Source of the DNA: Flavobacteriales bacterium
Lineage (GTDB): Bacteria; Bacteroidota; Bacteroidia; Flavobacteriales_F; PHOS-HE28
Assembly (NCBI GenBank): GCA_016721005.1
Contig: JADKJM010000005.1
Location: 310,001 to 374,000 of the forward strand
Reading direction: 5' to 3'
DNA: 64,000 nt
The notes under the pieces were generated by a model. It ran no database searches, was not told where the DNA came from, and saw only the letters and a program-made list of their open reading frames with translations. The position numbers were made by a program, and so were the translations under genes. Below are positions 1 to 9,327 of this stretch, one piece after another; the stretch's first letter is position 1, and each line of letters opens with the position of its first letter.

Positions 1-669
1 CCCGTGGCCGATGAACTCATGCGACAGCGCTTGCAGAAAGCCTTCGCCATGATCCCCGCGTTGTATATCGCCGACGGCCACCACCGGCTCTCGTCCAGCG
101 CGCGTCTAGCGGAATCGAAAGGCAAGGCGGATGTGGACCCCACCGCCTGGTGCCTAGCCTACATCGTACCGCGCCAGCACCTCTACATCTACAACTTCGA
201 TCGTACGGTAAGCGACCTCGGCGACATGGATGAAGCCGCGTTGCTTCATGCATTGCAAAGCGTCGGAAAGCTGCATAAGGTGGAAGGTCCTTGGGCGGCG
301 CATGGTGTGATCGGTGTGCGCACCGCCAGTGGTTGGCACACCCTGCATCTCCCCTCAGCAACCGATCGCCCAGTGACCGAACAGCTCGACGCCGCTCGAC
401 TTTCCGAACTGATCCTCGGACCTGTCCTTGGGATCCTCGATCTCCGCACCGATGGTCGCGTGAACTTCGTTCCCGGCACCATGGGTACCGCAGAGTTGGA
501 CCGGCAAGTGGAAACAGGCGAAGCGGCCGTGGCCTTCCACCTGCACCCGGTGAGCTTCGCGGAATTGCGCGCCGTGGCGGATGCCGGTGGCACCATGCCG
601 CCGAAGAGCACCTACATCGAACCGAAACTGCGCAGCGGCATGATCGTCTATGCGCTGGAGGATGTCTGA
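1..669 (+). CDS. DUF1015 family protein, C-terminal part (start outside window)
   Basis: The reading frame is open from the first base, so this is the C-terminal part, about 222 residues, of a protein whose family is usually around 400 residues long. The family signature YIADGHHR lies about 20 residues into the visible part, followed by an alpha/beta region with LDLRTDGRVNFVPG. DUF1015 proteins are soluble, widespread and of unknown biochemical role; in Bacteroidota they often sit beside serine/PLP metabolism genes (family knowledge). The stop overlaps the start of the following PLP-binding gene by 8 bp, so the two are probably co-translated. Confidence 0.85.
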   Translation, partial: PVADELMRQRLQKAFAMIPALYIADGHHRLSSSARLAESKGKADVDPTAWCLAYIVPRQHLYIYNFDRTVSDLGDMDEAALLHALQSVGKLHKVEGPWAAHGVIGVRTASGWHTLHLPSATDRPVTEQLDAARLSELILGPVLGILDLRTDGRVNFVPGTMGTAELDRQVETGEAAVAFHLHPVSFAELRAVADAGGTMPPKSTYIEPKLRSGMIVYALEDV

Positions 670-1342
670 TCCGAAGGAAACACTGGCCGAACGCTACGCC
701 GAAGTGAAGGCTTCGTTGCCCACGCATGTCACACTTGTGGCGGTGAGCAAGACGCGTTCTGCGGAAGAGATCCAAGCCCTGTACGATCTCGGCCACCGCG
801 ACTTCGGAGAGAATTACGTGCAGGAATTGCGCGCGAAACAACCCGCGCTCCCTGCGGATATCCGCTGGCACTACATCGGCCACCTACAGCGCAGCAACGT
901 GAAGCACATCGTGCCCTTCGTTCACTTGGTGCATGGGGTGGATGGCGCGCCGCTGCTGGACGAATTGGAGAAGCGCGCGGCGACCGCATCGCGAACGATC
1001 GAAGTCCTGCTCCAGATCCACATCGCGCAGGAGGAAACGAAGCATGGCTTGTCGCAAGAGGAGGCCGGAACCCTCATCACCGGTTGGTCAACGGACCGTT
1101 GGCCACACCTGCATTTGCGCGGTCTCATGGGCATGGCCACCAACACCGAGGACCTAGCGGTCGTACGCCGCGAATTCGATGCATTGGCCGACTTCTTCCG
1201 GTCGATGAAGGAAGGTTGCTTGGCAGACCCGGCCCTCTTCGACACCCTGAGCATGGGCATGAGCGGCGATGCGCATATGGCCATCGAGGCCGGCAGCACA
1301 ATGGTGCGGATCGGGACAGCCATCTTCGGGGAGAGGTCCTGA
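662..1342 (+). CDS. yggS: YggS-type PLP homeostasis protein
   Basis: The product is a 226-residue protein of the YggS/PROSC fold-type III family, which binds pyridoxal 5'-phosphate and buffers the free PLP pool without known catalysis. The Schiff-base lysine is K30 in VAVSKTR. GHRDFGENYVQE and WHYIGHLQ form the next conserved barrel strands, and the C-terminal LSMGMSGD and GSTMVRIGTAIFG bind the phosphate. I chose the ATG at 662, which overlaps the DUF1015 stop; an in-frame ATG at 650 would add MRWR only. Length fits the family. An inverted-repeat element begins 8 bp after the stop. Confidence 0.93.
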   Translation: MSDPKETLAERYAEVKASLPTHVTLVAVSKTRSAEEIQALYDLGHRDFGENYVQELRAKQPALPADIRWHYIGHLQRSNVKHIVPFVHLVHGVDGAPLLDELEKRAATASRTIEVLLQIHIAQEETKHGLSQEEAGTLITGWSTDRWPHLHLRGLMGMATNTEDLAVVRREFDALADFFRSMKEGCLADPALFDTLSMGMSGDAHMAIEAGSTMVRIGTAIFGERS

Positions 1343-1350
1343 GAATACCC

Positions 1351-1452
1351 TCACGCAGAGGCGCAGAGAACGCAGAGGGCGAGCAAGCTTCCCATTCGGA
1401 ACAGTCGGGCTATCGCGCACACAACCTCTGCGTTCTCTGCGCCTCTGCGTGA
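1351..1452. repeat. inverted-repeat element, 27-bp arms, 48-nt loop
   Basis: The arms at 1351-1377 and 1426-1452 are perfect reverse complements. Each arm is itself built of three near-copies of the word cgcagag. The element lies wholly between yggS and the next gene, 8 bp after the yggS stop. It could fold into a strong hairpin in RNA and may act as a terminator, but there is no T-tract. The architecture matches the elements at 11543 and 51767. Confidence 0.85.
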
Positions 1453-1607
1453 AAACCCCGCCCTCCAGATGATTCCTCCATTGCCCCTTTTCTTACAAGC
1501 CTATTCCATATGGAGGCTGCTGGTTCCCGAGCCGATCCACCCCCGAAGCAACCCCCTGTCGGGATCGCGTCTACCCCTTATACCTCCAGGTGCGAAACCC
1601 ATTGCCC

Positions 1608-2627
1608 ATGACCCGCATCCTTACCCTGCTCCTATCCACCTCCATCCTGCTCCCTGCGGTTGCGCAGCGGAACTTCGAGGTGGGCATCTCCACCGGCGTC
1701 ACGAACTATTACGGCGATCTGGGCAACTACGATGGTGCCGTGCAGTGGAACAGCTCGCGGCCGGGCGTCAGCATCGCCTTCCGCGATTTCCTGAACAATA
1801 AGAAACGGTACGTCACCCGTTCGCTCACCACCGAAGCGCGCATCAGTTGGTTCCGCACGGGATACGAGGAGCGTGATCCGATCCCCGGCATGGAGTACGG
1901 CGAACTGCGGAACTACAGGCGTGGGCTCGGCTTCCGCAACGACCTCATTGGCGCCAGCGGCCACTTGGTATTGAACGCCTACCGCGAACCCTACCAGCCG
2001 CTCTTCCAGCAGCGCTTCTTCATGTACTTCCAGGTCGGCGTGGGCGTGTACTATGGCCGCCCGAAGGCCGATCTTTTCAACGGTGCACCGGATACCCTGA
2101 ACCGCTATCACTTCTGGAACGATGGCACCGTGCGTGATGCACCACGCGGCACACCAGGAGCGAACGAGATCGAACGCGACGGCACCTACGAGACCGACCT
2201 CTACGAATGGCAGACCGAAGGGGGCGAAGGCGCCGGTGAGGCCGGAAGGCGGTATCGCATCTCGCCGATCCACATCGCGGTGCCCATGGGCGTGGGTGTG
2301 CGCTACATGGTGACCAAGGAGGTGAGCTTCGGTATGGAACTGAACTACATCATGTTCACCGATGACCACATTGATGATGTGAGCGATCGTTATGCGACCT
2401 ACGACGAGATCAGCAAAGCCTATCCCGGCGATCCGCGGAGACAAGCGCTGGCGCGTTACATCAGCGATCCCACCGGCGATGGCACCGATGGAACCGATGG
2501 CTACTTCACCAGCCGCCGTGGCAACCCGGGTCTGCTGGATACCATCAGCTTCCTCAGCTTCGAGGTGAGCTACAAATTCAAGCGCGGGATCGGCAGGAAG
2601 AGCATCCTGAGCATGCAACGTTCGTAA
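1608..2627 (+). CDS. DUF6089-type outer-membrane beta-barrel protein
   Basis: A 339-residue exported protein. Residues 1-20 form a signal peptide ending PAVAQ, directly followed by FEVGISTGVTNYYGDLG, the typical opening of the Bacteroidota DUF6089 outer-membrane family. The alternating hydrophobic/aromatic strands and the final FEVSYKFK strand fit a small beta-barrel; no function is established for the family. I prefer the ATG at 1608 over a GTG at 1590 because it gives a clean signal peptide. A long hydrophilic insert near the middle (NEIERDGTYETDLYEWQTEG) is probably an extracellular loop. Confidence 0.75.
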   Translation: MTRILTLLLSTSILLPAVAQRNFEVGISTGVTNYYGDLGNYDGAVQWNSSRPGVSIAFRDFLNNKKRYVTRSLTTEARISWFRTGYEERDPIPGMEYGELRNYRRGLGFRNDLIGASGHLVLNAYREPYQPLFQQRFFMYFQVGVGVYYGRPKADLFNGAPDTLNRYHFWNDGTVRDAPRGTPGANEIERDGTYETDLYEWQTEGGEGAGEAGRRYRISPIHIAVPMGVGVRYMVTKEVSFGMELNYIMFTDDHIDDVSDRYATYDEISKAYPGDPRRQALARYISDPTGDGTDGTDGYFTSRRGNPGLLDTISFLSFEVSYKFKRGIGRKSILSMQRS

Positions 2628-2668
2628 CGCTCGTCCTTGGTCCTTTCGAAGTCCGTTGCGCGGTCCTG

Positions 2669-2676
2669 TACTTTCG
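2669..2676 (+). promoter_or_regulatory. -7 box TACTTTCG of the HEAT gene
   Basis: TACTTTCG matches the Bacteroidota TAnnTTTG box at 7 of 8 positions and ends 4 nt before the ATG, predicting a leaderless or nearly leaderless transcript. Confidence 0.6.
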
Positions 2677-2680
2677 CGCC

Positions 2681-3220
2681 ATGTCCGAGAATTCCCCTGC
2701 CAAACAACGCATGGACCTCGCCTTCGCCGCTTTGCTGAGTGACGATGATGCGCAGGCCCTCACCGCCCTCACCCGCATCGAAACCCAAGGTGATGCTCGC
2801 GCCATCCCTCCCCTGCTCACTGCGTTGGCCAAGGGGCCTTCATCCGCTGTACAGCAGCGCATCACTTCGCTTCTCTACCAAGTGAAGGCGAAGGATGCGG
2901 TCCCCACCCTGCTCACATCGCTGGAAGACGAAGCGCTCCATCCTGTGCGCACCACCATCCTTGCCACCTTCTGGAATGCGGGCCTCGATGTGCGCGATCA
3001 CCTCGATCGCTTCATCGACATCGCGATCGTGGGAAGCGCCCACGAGTGTTTCGAGTGCCTCACCGTGATCGAGAACCAGGAGATCTGGCCGGAGAAGACC
3101 GCGCGGCTCGGGTTGGCGCGTGTGCGCAAAGCCGCCACCAGCGAGGCCGATGCGTACAAGCGATCGATGTTGGAGGATCTGACGAAGGAGTTGGAAGGCC
3201 GGTTGGGCGTAAGCGCGTGA
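2681..3220 (+). CDS. HEAT-repeat domain protein
   Basis: A 179-residue soluble protein without signal peptide. Two to three alpha-helical pairs of HEAT type are visible: ALTALTRIETQGDARAIPPL, then AVPTLLTSLEDEALHPVRTT and a more divergent third unit ending FIDIAIVGS. HEAT repeats form protein-binding superhelices, so a scaffold or adaptor role is likely, but no partner can be named. It stands alone: an upstream -7 box ends 4 nt before the ATG and a strong hairpin terminator lies 36 bp after the stop. Confidence 0.7.
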   Translation: MSENSPAKQRMDLAFAALLSDDDAQALTALTRIETQGDARAIPPLLTALAKGPSSAVQQRITSLLYQVKAKDAVPTLLTSLEDEALHPVRTTILATFWNAGLDVRDHLDRFIDIAIVGSAHECFECLTVIENQEIWPEKTARLGLARVRKAATSEADAYKRSMLEDLTKELEGRLGVSA

Positions 3221-3256
3221 TCACGGGCCATCGAACGACAACGGTATTCAAGCGAG

Positions 3257-3286
3257 AAAGCCCTTCCGCCTGCGCGGAAGGGCTTT
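3257..3286. terminator. bidirectional hairpin terminator
   Basis: Thirteen-bp perfect stem (aaagcccttccgc and its complement) with a 4-nt loop, A-tract on one side and T-tract on the other, between two convergent genes. It can serve both. Confidence 0.85.
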
Positions 3287-3304
3287 CATTCGATCGATCA
3301 ATGA

Positions 3305-5356
3305 TCAGCGTGACACCATGAAGGTGCGTGCCTGCCCGCGACCAGCAACGGTGCGGAGGCGTGCGCTGTAGATCCCGTTGCTGAGTTGTGAAGTGCCCAC
3401 GGTGATGTTCGCATTCTGCGTGGTCACGTTCCCGCTCATCACCATCCGTCCCGTGGCATCGAACACCTCCAGAGTGGCCGCGCCGGTGAATTCGCCGACG
3501 GGAATGGTCACGTACGCATCAGCGGGTGAAGGATAGGCTTGGCCCAGCGCGTTCAGCATCGCATCGAACTCCTCCACGCTCACCAGGCCATAGAACCAAT
3601 CGTGGCTCGCTTGCACCATCAATCGTGCGATGGCCGCGTTGGTCACCTGCTCCGGCCCGATGCCGAAGTACACCAGCTTGTAGTTGCCCGTCTCTGCACG
3701 CAGTCCACCGATCTTGGTGGCGGAATACCGTAGGATGGGAACGGCGGGTGCGATCGGCGTGAACTGGTCGGGATAGGTGTTGTTGACGAATACGTTCGCG
3801 ATGGTGCTGTTACCCAGGTTCCCGAAAACGGCATCGGCGGTCTCCCAGAGCACTTGGGTATCTGCTGTGCTACCATCATCAACAAACGTCGCATGGAGGT
3901 GGCTGGCATAGAAGGCCTGCGTGACGGGTGTGCCGTAGGCGCCGGTCGCACCGCTCTGGTCCCAACCGATATCCTGCCCAGCGATCATGAGGTTACCGCC
4001 GTTATCCATGAAGTCCGCAAGCACGTTGGCCACCTCATCCGTGTAGCTCGGGAAGGTCCAGCTGATATTCAGGTAGAGGTTGTACACGTCGGTGAGCGCA
4101 CCGGCCTGACCGAAGGCGGTGAAGTCCGCGCGGTTGGTCACGGCCTTGGCGGTCTCGTTCCACATGCCTTCGGTATAGATCGGCTCGTGCGCTTCCGCTT
4201 GCGGGTTGCTCACGATCAGGTCATGCACGCCACTGATCACGTGGTACTCCTCAGAGAGGATGGGTGCGTTGGGGTTTGTGGAACTTGCCACGGTGAGCGT
4301 GTACTTCCCGATGCCCGGTGCAGCATTCGGTGTGACCTCCACATCCAAGGAGATGCTCGCACCGCTCGCCAACGAGATCGTGGCAGGATTACCCTGCGGA
4401 GCGCCATCCACCGTGAAGGCGCTGGTCCAACCGGCAGGTGCGCCGTTGCTGGTGAGCGTGATCACATAGTCCTCATTCGCACCAACGCCATTGCTGAAGT
4501 TTCCGGCGAAGGTGGTGGCGGTAGCACTGGTACCCGCGCGGTACGGTTGCGGATCACCGGTCAACGCGCCGATCACCAGGGTGGTGCCGCCATCGGCCGG
4601 CACACTGCGCGCTTGGTACACCTCGCTCTGGTACTCGCTCACGAAAGCCGCGACCTCACAGTTCGCGATGTTCCAGGTGCCGGGCACCGTGAAGGTGTAG
4701 GTACGCTCCACCAGATCACCGGCGACATGGTTGCCCACGTCCTCGCCCCAGGTATCGGTGAGGTAGCCGCGCAGCACATGCAGGTGGTCGTAATCGGTGT
4801 GGTTGCCGTTGGCATAGTCGGTCTGCCATCCGATGAGGTGGTTCTCGGTCACCAGCACGCTGATGTAGTCGTTGCCTGCCGGGCTATTGTCGGTGTAATA
4901 GGCCACCACATGCACGGTGAGGTCCGTGCCGTCGAAGTTGCTTTCCACGCCCACGTTCACGGGGCTGCTCAGGGCCAGTGCTGCGTTCACCGCACCCTCC
5001 CACGCACCACGGCCATTCGCCGTACTACCGCTGTAGGCCCGCCGGTTGATCACCCCCGACGGATAGCCGGAAATGGGGAAGAACGCATCGATCGCATCAC
5101 CTTCCGGTGTGCGGAAATCGGGCTCGCTCCCGCTAGGCACCGCGTACACGTTCGCATGCACACCCACGTTCACCAGCTTGTCGCCGTGGGTAGCGGCCAA
5201 CGCGGCCATGATCACATGTCCTTCGGGGCAGTAGCCGCAATGGATACCGGTGAAATCCTCCAGCAGCGCCGTGCGGTTCTGCGGGGTGGTGCTCACCAAG
5301 GATTGGCCGAAGGAAAGGGCCGGAACGAAAGCGAGCAGGGTAAGTGTCTTCTTCAT
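3305..5356 (-). CDS. Omp28-like thioredoxin-fold protein with T9SS sorting domain
   Basis: A 683-residue secreted protein. Residues 1-17 are a signal peptide (ending LSFGQ). A thioredoxin-like N-terminal domain of the Omp28 type follows, with the redox-like motif C40-G-Y-C43 in FTGIHCGYCPEGH. A beta-rich middle region follows, then a C-terminal T9SS type A sorting domain of about 80 residues opening QAYPSPADAYV and closing GQARTFMVSR. It is predicted to be exported by Sec, cross the outer membrane through the T9SS and be surface-anchored or released. A TACTTTCA box lies 19 nt upstream of the ATG. The oxidoreductase role is inferred from the CxxC only. Confidence 0.82.
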   Translation of the reverse strand: MKKTLTLLAFVPALSFGQSLVSTTPQNRTALLEDFTGIHCGYCPEGHVIMAALAATHGDKLVNVGVHANVYAVPSGSEPDFRTPEGDAIDAFFPISGYPSGVINRRAYSGSTANGRGAWEGAVNAALALSSPVNVGVESNFDGTDLTVHVVAYYTDNSPAGNDYISVLVTENHLIGWQTDYANGNHTDYDHLHVLRGYLTDTWGEDVGNHVAGDLVERTYTFTVPGTWNIANCEVAAFVSEYQSEVYQARSVPADGGTTLVIGALTGDPQPYRAGTSATATTFAGNFSNGVGANEDYVITLTSNGAPAGWTSAFTVDGAPQGNPATISLASGASISLDVEVTPNAAPGIGKYTLTVASSTNPNAPILSEEYHVISGVHDLIVSNPQAEAHEPIYTEGMWNETAKAVTNRADFTAFGQAGALTDVYNLYLNISWTFPSYTDEVANVLADFMDNGGNLMIAGQDIGWDQSGATGAYGTPVTQAFYASHLHATFVDDGSTADTQVLWETADAVFGNLGNSTIANVFVNNTYPDQFTPIAPAVPILRYSATKIGGLRAETGNYKLVYFGIGPEQVTNAAIARLMVQASHDWFYGLVSVEEFDAMLNALGQAYPSPADAYVTIPVGEFTGAATLEVFDATGRMVMSGNVTTQNANITVGTSQLSNGIYSARLRTVAGRGQARTFMVSR

Positions 5357-5587
5357 GTTCTATGGTTAATGGCGGTGAAAGTATCCGGGAGTTGCCGTTG
5401 ACCCATACGGCTCGGGGCGGATCATTGGACTGCTGTCCCCGGGTATGTGGTGTTCGGCGGTGCGGGAAAAGGGGATCGCATCCATTAAAGGTACCGGGCA
5501 TGTAAAGTGCGCCATGCGGAAGTACCTGGCGAATGCGATCCGCGGTACCGGAAGGCGCGTGGCGATCCACGCCTGCGCACCGGACCG

Positions 5588-5803
5588 TTACCGGATCTCG
5601 GTGGCTGCCGGAGGGGTGGGCACCTCTTTTTCCCCACCTCCGAGCAGGGCGAACAGCGCGAGTAGAATGGCTGCAATGACCACTAGGACCACTAGATTGG
5701 TCTTCGAGGTCAGGTTACGCAGGCTCTTCTCCGGCCGGATCTTCCCGGGGTTTTGCTGGTACACAGGACCCAAGGGGTCGTTGGAACTGATGGGATCGCT
5801 CAT
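5588..5803 (-). CDS. small single-pass membrane protein
   Basis: A 71-residue protein with a polar N-terminus and one clear transmembrane segment at about residues 35-57 (LVVLVVIAAILLALFALLGG), followed by a short proline-rich tail. There is no signal peptide, so N-in topology is likely. I do not recognise a family. A TACCTTCA box lies at 5821-5828, 17 nt upstream. It is followed by a gap of about 230 bp before the T9SS cargo gene promoter on the same strand. Confidence 0.55.
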   Translation of the reverse strand: MSDPISSNDPLGPVYQQNPGKIRPEKSLRNLTSKTNLVVLVVIAAILLALFALLGGGEKEVPTPPAATEIR

Positions 5804-5860
5804 GGCTGTGGGGTTTGGCTTGAAGGTACGACCACGCCCAATGCGATCCGAAGAAAATGA

Positions 5861-6406
5861 TCACAGGCCCTTCGGTAACGGCCATCGCTTGTGTGCGCCC
5901 GTCAACCGCGCGATGAAGGCACCCATGCCGAACATCACATCCTGCAGCCAGAAGGGCATGCCCGCGAGGCGGTACTCCTTGCGCATCCGCCATAACGCGT
6001 ACACGGCGGGTAGCGCAGGCATGTACTTCCAATCCCCGCCCTTATCCATGGCCGCTTCTCCGAAGGATTGCAGCATCCATTCGCAGTTCAGGGCCGGGGC
6101 GAACCAGAATTCGGCGTCGACGCCTTCCTTGCTGCTGCCGTTCCGGAACGTATGCTTCTCACCGGAGCGCACCACGGCACTGTCTCCCGGCCCCAAGGTG
6201 ATCTCCTTCCCTTCCACGGTCATGGTCATGGAACCACGGAGAACCTTGAATCCTTCTTCCTGACCGATGTGGATGTGCGCACCGGGGCCTTTGTTGCCCG
6301 GGCCAAGCGTTAGCGTGGCTTCGCTGCGCGCACCGTTCGTGCGTTCGCGGGCATCGTTGAAGTGGATCTTTTCACCAATGGCATGGAGGTCGATGGCGCG
6401 TTTCAT
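5861..6406 (-). CDS. cupin-domain protein
   Basis: A 181-residue protein. Residues about 25-95 form one cupin barrel with PGAHIHIGQEEGFKVLRG (metal-ligand motif 1: two His and a Glu) and a second strand motif with GEKHTFRNG. The C-terminal 80 residues are helical with hydrophobic stretches (PAVYALWRM, MFGMGAFIARL), perhaps membrane-associated. I start at the ATG at 6406 (MKRAIDLHAIG), because upstream codons lack coding character. The ligand is unknown; such cupins may be sugar- or small-molecule-binding proteins or enzymes. Confidence 0.75.
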   Translation of the reverse strand: MKRAIDLHAIGEKIHFNDARERTNGARSEATLTLGPGNKGPGAHIHIGQEEGFKVLRGSMTMTVEGKEITLGPGDSAVVRSGEKHTFRNGSSKEGVDAEFWFAPALNCEWMLQSFGEAAMDKGGDWKYMPALPAVYALWRMRKEYRLAGMPFWLQDVMFGMGAFIARLTGAHKRWPLPKGL

Positions 6407-6473
6407 GAAACGAATGTCAGAAAAAGGATGACGCGAAATAGGGGGCCTCAAAAGATCGTGATCACGGACAACT

Positions 6474-7661
6474 TCACGCACTATCGGGTTGCCCCCCATC
6501 GATGCCCAAATCCCTCCGCCGACTCCCCGCATACAATTCATACCGAAGGAAGCGACAGTCCAATGCGCCGTTATACAATCGGATCTTGGGCTTGGGTGTG
6601 AGCTTGATGCTCTTGGCCGCTTCCATGTTGGAGGTGATGACCCACGCCGTCCAACCGGCCCAATTCTTCTTCAACGTATCGCCTATCATCCTGTACAGCA
6701 CGTGGATGTCCTCGTCCTTGTCCATGCGCTCACCGTAAGGAGGATTGAGGATGAGCACACCTGGATCATCAGGAGCTTTCAGGTCCGCGAAAGCACTGGT
6801 GGTTATGGTGATCATGTGCTCCAAGCCCGCGTTGTGCGTGTTCGCGACGGCCTTGCGCGCGACGTTCGGAGAGATCTCTCCGCCCATGATCAACGGACCT
6901 TCCGTTCTCACCTTCGCCATCGCTTCGGTGTGGATCCGTTCCCACAGCGCCTGATCGAAATCCATCCAACGCTCGAAGCCGAACTGCGCGCGGTCGTGGT
7001 TCGGTGGGATGCCGTATGCGAGCAGCGCGGCTTCGATGACCACCGTTCCTGATCCGCACATGGGATCCACGAACGGACTGCGCTGGTCCCAACCGCTCAG
7101 CAACACCATGCCTGCTGCGAGCACTTCGTTGATGGGAGCGATGTTGGTCTGATCACGATACCCGCGCTCGTGCAAACTGTTCCCGGAACTATCCAATGAA
7201 ACGGTACAGCGATCACCATGCACATGCAGGAAGATCCGCAGTGTGGGCAGTTCCACATCCACGCTCGGACGTTGACCGGTCTTCTCGCGGAAGCGATCGC
7301 AGATGGCATCCTTGGTCTTCAGTGCGAGGTATTGCGAGTGACCGAAGAGTTCCGAGTTCAAACTGCAATGCACCGCCAGCGTGTCCTGCACTTCCATGAA
7401 ATCCTCCCACGACATGTCGTGGATCGCGCCGTACAACTCGTGCTCGTCTCGTGCGCTGAACGTGTTGATCGGTACGAGAACACGCAACGCGGTGTGCAGG
7501 CAGAGGTTCGCCTTGTACAACAATGTCGTATCACCGGTGAAGCGCACCGCACGGTTGTGTGTCACCACGGACGTCGCACCAAGATCCGCGAGTTCCTTCG
7601 CCAGCACATCCTCCAACCCGTAGAGGGTCTGGGCGATCATTTCGAATTCGTCCTCAGCCAT
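6474..7661 (-). CDS. THUMP-domain class I SAM-dependent RNA methyltransferase
   Basis: About 395 residues. The N-terminal THUMP/ferredoxin-like part (MIAQTLYGLEDVLAKELADLG) is typical of RlmL/YpsC-type enzymes that methylate a guanine N2 in rRNA. The C-terminal Rossmann domain has FVDPMCGSGTVVIEA (SAM binding) and the catalytic LNPPYGERM. Length matches the single-domain YpsC/RlmL N-half, without the RlmK half. I prefer the ATG at 7661 over an in-frame start at 7727, because MAEDEFEMIAQ is the usual N-terminus. The C-terminus is basic (GSRRRDLG). Confidence 0.87.
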   Translation of the reverse strand: MAEDEFEMIAQTLYGLEDVLAKELADLGATSVVTHNRAVRFTGDTTLLYKANLCLHTALRVLVPINTFSARDEHELYGAIHDMSWEDFMEVQDTLAVHCSLNSELFGHSQYLALKTKDAICDRFREKTGQRPSVDVELPTLRIFLHVHGDRCTVSLDSSGNSLHERGYRDQTNIAPINEVLAAGMVLLSGWDQRSPFVDPMCGSGTVVIEAALLAYGIPPNHDRAQFGFERWMDFDQALWERIHTEAMAKVRTEGPLIMGGEISPNVARKAVANTHNAGLEHMITITTSAFADLKAPDDPGVLILNPPYGERMDKDEDIHVLYRMIGDTLKKNWAGWTAWVITSNMEAAKSIKLTPKPKIRLYNGALDCRFLRYELYAGSRRRDLGIDGGQPDSA

Positions 7662-7728
7662 ACTTTCCTTGCGCGAGGCCGAAACTACGCGGTGGCCCGT
7701 GTATCGCGCGGTTGCCTTCGCCCGCACG

Positions 7729-8247
7729 TCAATGCCCAGGCCATCGCTCTTCGCACAACGCTCGCTGTGCCTCCACGAAACCCGGGCACGAACTCACGCT
7801 GATCAATTCCAGGTCGTCCCGTGCGCTTCGGATACGAGGGCGCCATCCGAAGATGTTGATCGTCCCCATTCGGCCTCCTTGGATGGTGTAGCACCGTTCC
7901 ACGTTGTCCTCGCCGCGTCCTTCATTGGTCCGGAAAACGACACCAAGCGTCCACTGCCCGGGCCAGATCGCCTCCTTCGCCACGCATCGGTCCCAGTCAA
8001 GGTCCGTCACGCCGATCTGTTTCCGCAAGCTGTACCAGAGTTCTTGGATCCGTCCTTCCGCGCCGCCCAAGGGTTGCAGGTATGATCCCGGTCGGACGCC
8101 CTTTCCTTCACGGTGGATGAACCGCTTCATGTGCCGATCGATCGCGCGCACATTCCCGCGCTGGATCGCCTGTGCGAAGTGATGGTCGTTCTGTGCGCAC
8201 GTCGGCAACGTGAACGCGAGAAGCAGCCCGATCGCGAACCACCTCAT
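7729..8247 (-). CDS. secreted hypothetical protein
   Basis: A 172-residue protein with a signal peptide (MRWFAIGLLLAFTLPTCAQ). The mature part starts NDHHFAQAIQRGNVRAIDRH, has four cysteines and no recognised domain. The start is fixed by a 4-bp ATGA overlap with the stop of the gene before it, so the pair is translationally coupled. It ends just short of the methyltransferase gene (67 bp upstream of that start). Function unknown; the two coupled proteins may act together outside the cytoplasm. Confidence 0.6.
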   Translation of the reverse strand: MRWFAIGLLLAFTLPTCAQNDHHFAQAIQRGNVRAIDRHMKRFIHREGKGVRPGSYLQPLGGAEGRIQELWYSLRKQIGVTDLDWDRCVAKEAIWPGQWTLGVVFRTNEGRGEDNVERCYTIQGGRMGTINIFGWRPRIRSARDDLELISVSSCPGFVEAQRALCEERWPGH

Positions 8248-8948
8248 GGCATACGTTTCTTCCATTGCGTGATCGCGTCCTTGATCCGCGCATCGGTGAA
8301 CGCAACGTGCAACTGTCCTTCCTGTAGGTGGAAGAACTCCGTGCCGGTGAAGAGATCCAGTGCGTTCAGGATCTTGCCGATGTACGCACCATGAATGGTG
8401 GAATTCTCGCTACCTCCCATGAACCATGGCGTATTCTCCAGCACATGGATCAAGTAGCGGATCGTTCGCTCGTCCTGAACCAGTAGATGGGTGTAGCCCT
8501 CTTTGGTGGTGCATACCATCGGGCGCATGCGTCTGTAATTCATCAACTCGTCCAACGCCATGATCCGCACATCCGCATTCCAATGGGCGGTGGCAGCAAC
8601 CGATAGGTCGAAGTCCATGTGCCGCTTGATGAAGCGGAAGCCATTTCGGTTCAGGCCATCCTCCATCCAATAGCGCCGCGAAAAATGCGCGAAGTAGTAG
8701 CGTGCGCTGTCATCCTTCAATCGTTCCTGCAAGCCTTCAAGCAATTCGCAGGTAAGTCCGGGTGGCACGGGGTACGCACCTTGGAACAGGTCGGTGCTAT
8801 CCGTGAGCGTGCGCTTCACATCATGGACGAATGATGCATCGATCTCTGCGCAAGCAGGCCATGCGCCAAGCAGATCCGGTTGTGCCTCACTTGCGTGGCA
8901 CGCCAGCAAGAGGGAGAACAGAAGCAATGGGGATCGATCGCGCATCAT
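8244..8948 (-). CDS. secreted hypothetical protein
   Basis: About 234 residues from the ATG at 8948 (8945 is equally possible). A signal peptide (MRDRSPLLLFSLLLACHASEAQ) contains a Cys, but the cut is more likely after SEAQ than a lipobox. The mature part has an alpha-helical look, and a HEAT-like region around LSVAATAHWNADVRIMALDELMNY. No family is recognised. It overlaps the following gene by 4 bp (ATGA), forming a two-gene unit of secreted hypotheticals. Confidence 0.6.
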   Translation of the reverse strand: MMRDRSPLLLFSLLLACHASEAQPDLLGAWPACAEIDASFVHDVKRTLTDSTDLFQGAYPVPPGLTCELLEGLQERLKDDSARYYFAHFSRRYWMEDGLNRNGFRFIKRHMDFDLSVAATAHWNADVRIMALDELMNYRRMRPMVCTTKEGYTHLLVQDERTIRYLIHVLENTPWFMGGSENSTIHGAYIGKILNALDLFTGTEFFHLQEGQLHVAFTDARIKDAITQWKKRMP

Positions 8949-9327
8949 CACTGGCGGTACACCGGCGGCACAACGAAGTTCAGCCTTGCCGTGTGAACTA
9001 TCGCACATGAACACTGACCGGATCCCACCGCTCCCATATCGATGAACGCATTGGAAGAGTTCAATGGACCCTGAAAGGAGGTCGAGTTCGGCATCTCTTC
9101 TATTTGAAAAGGTTCGATCGTACTCAAGAGGACCAGCCCATCAATGCGGTCCACTTTCTTCTCCTGCTCGGTGCGGACTGCGTGATCCATCCGGGAGTCA
9201 TGATCACGGATCGGTTCTTCATGGTCCTGCCCACGATCCTTGTTCCTTGCATTCGTGGCGTGGACCGGGCCATGATCCACCACCACCACGAGCAAGGCTA
9301 TATCTTGGCGCCAAGCAATCGAAGAAC
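8949..9327. other. 380-bp gap before paaA, no convincing gene
   Basis: On the minus strand a frame of about 115 codons (8948-9295) is open, ending LNFVVPPVYRQ, but it has only a TTG start, and no homology is recognised. A TATCTTGG box at 9301-9308 lies 19 nt before paaA and is its likely promoter. Otherwise I see nothing. Confidence 0.4.

Noticed and set aside
17..883. Minus-strand frame of 288 codons over DUF1015 and yggS
   Set aside because: Antisense shadow of two well-supported plus-strand genes.
8948..9295. Minus-strand gene of 115 codons before paaA
   Set aside because: TTG start, no homologue, and it overlaps the paaA promoter; kept only as a possibility in the gap entry.
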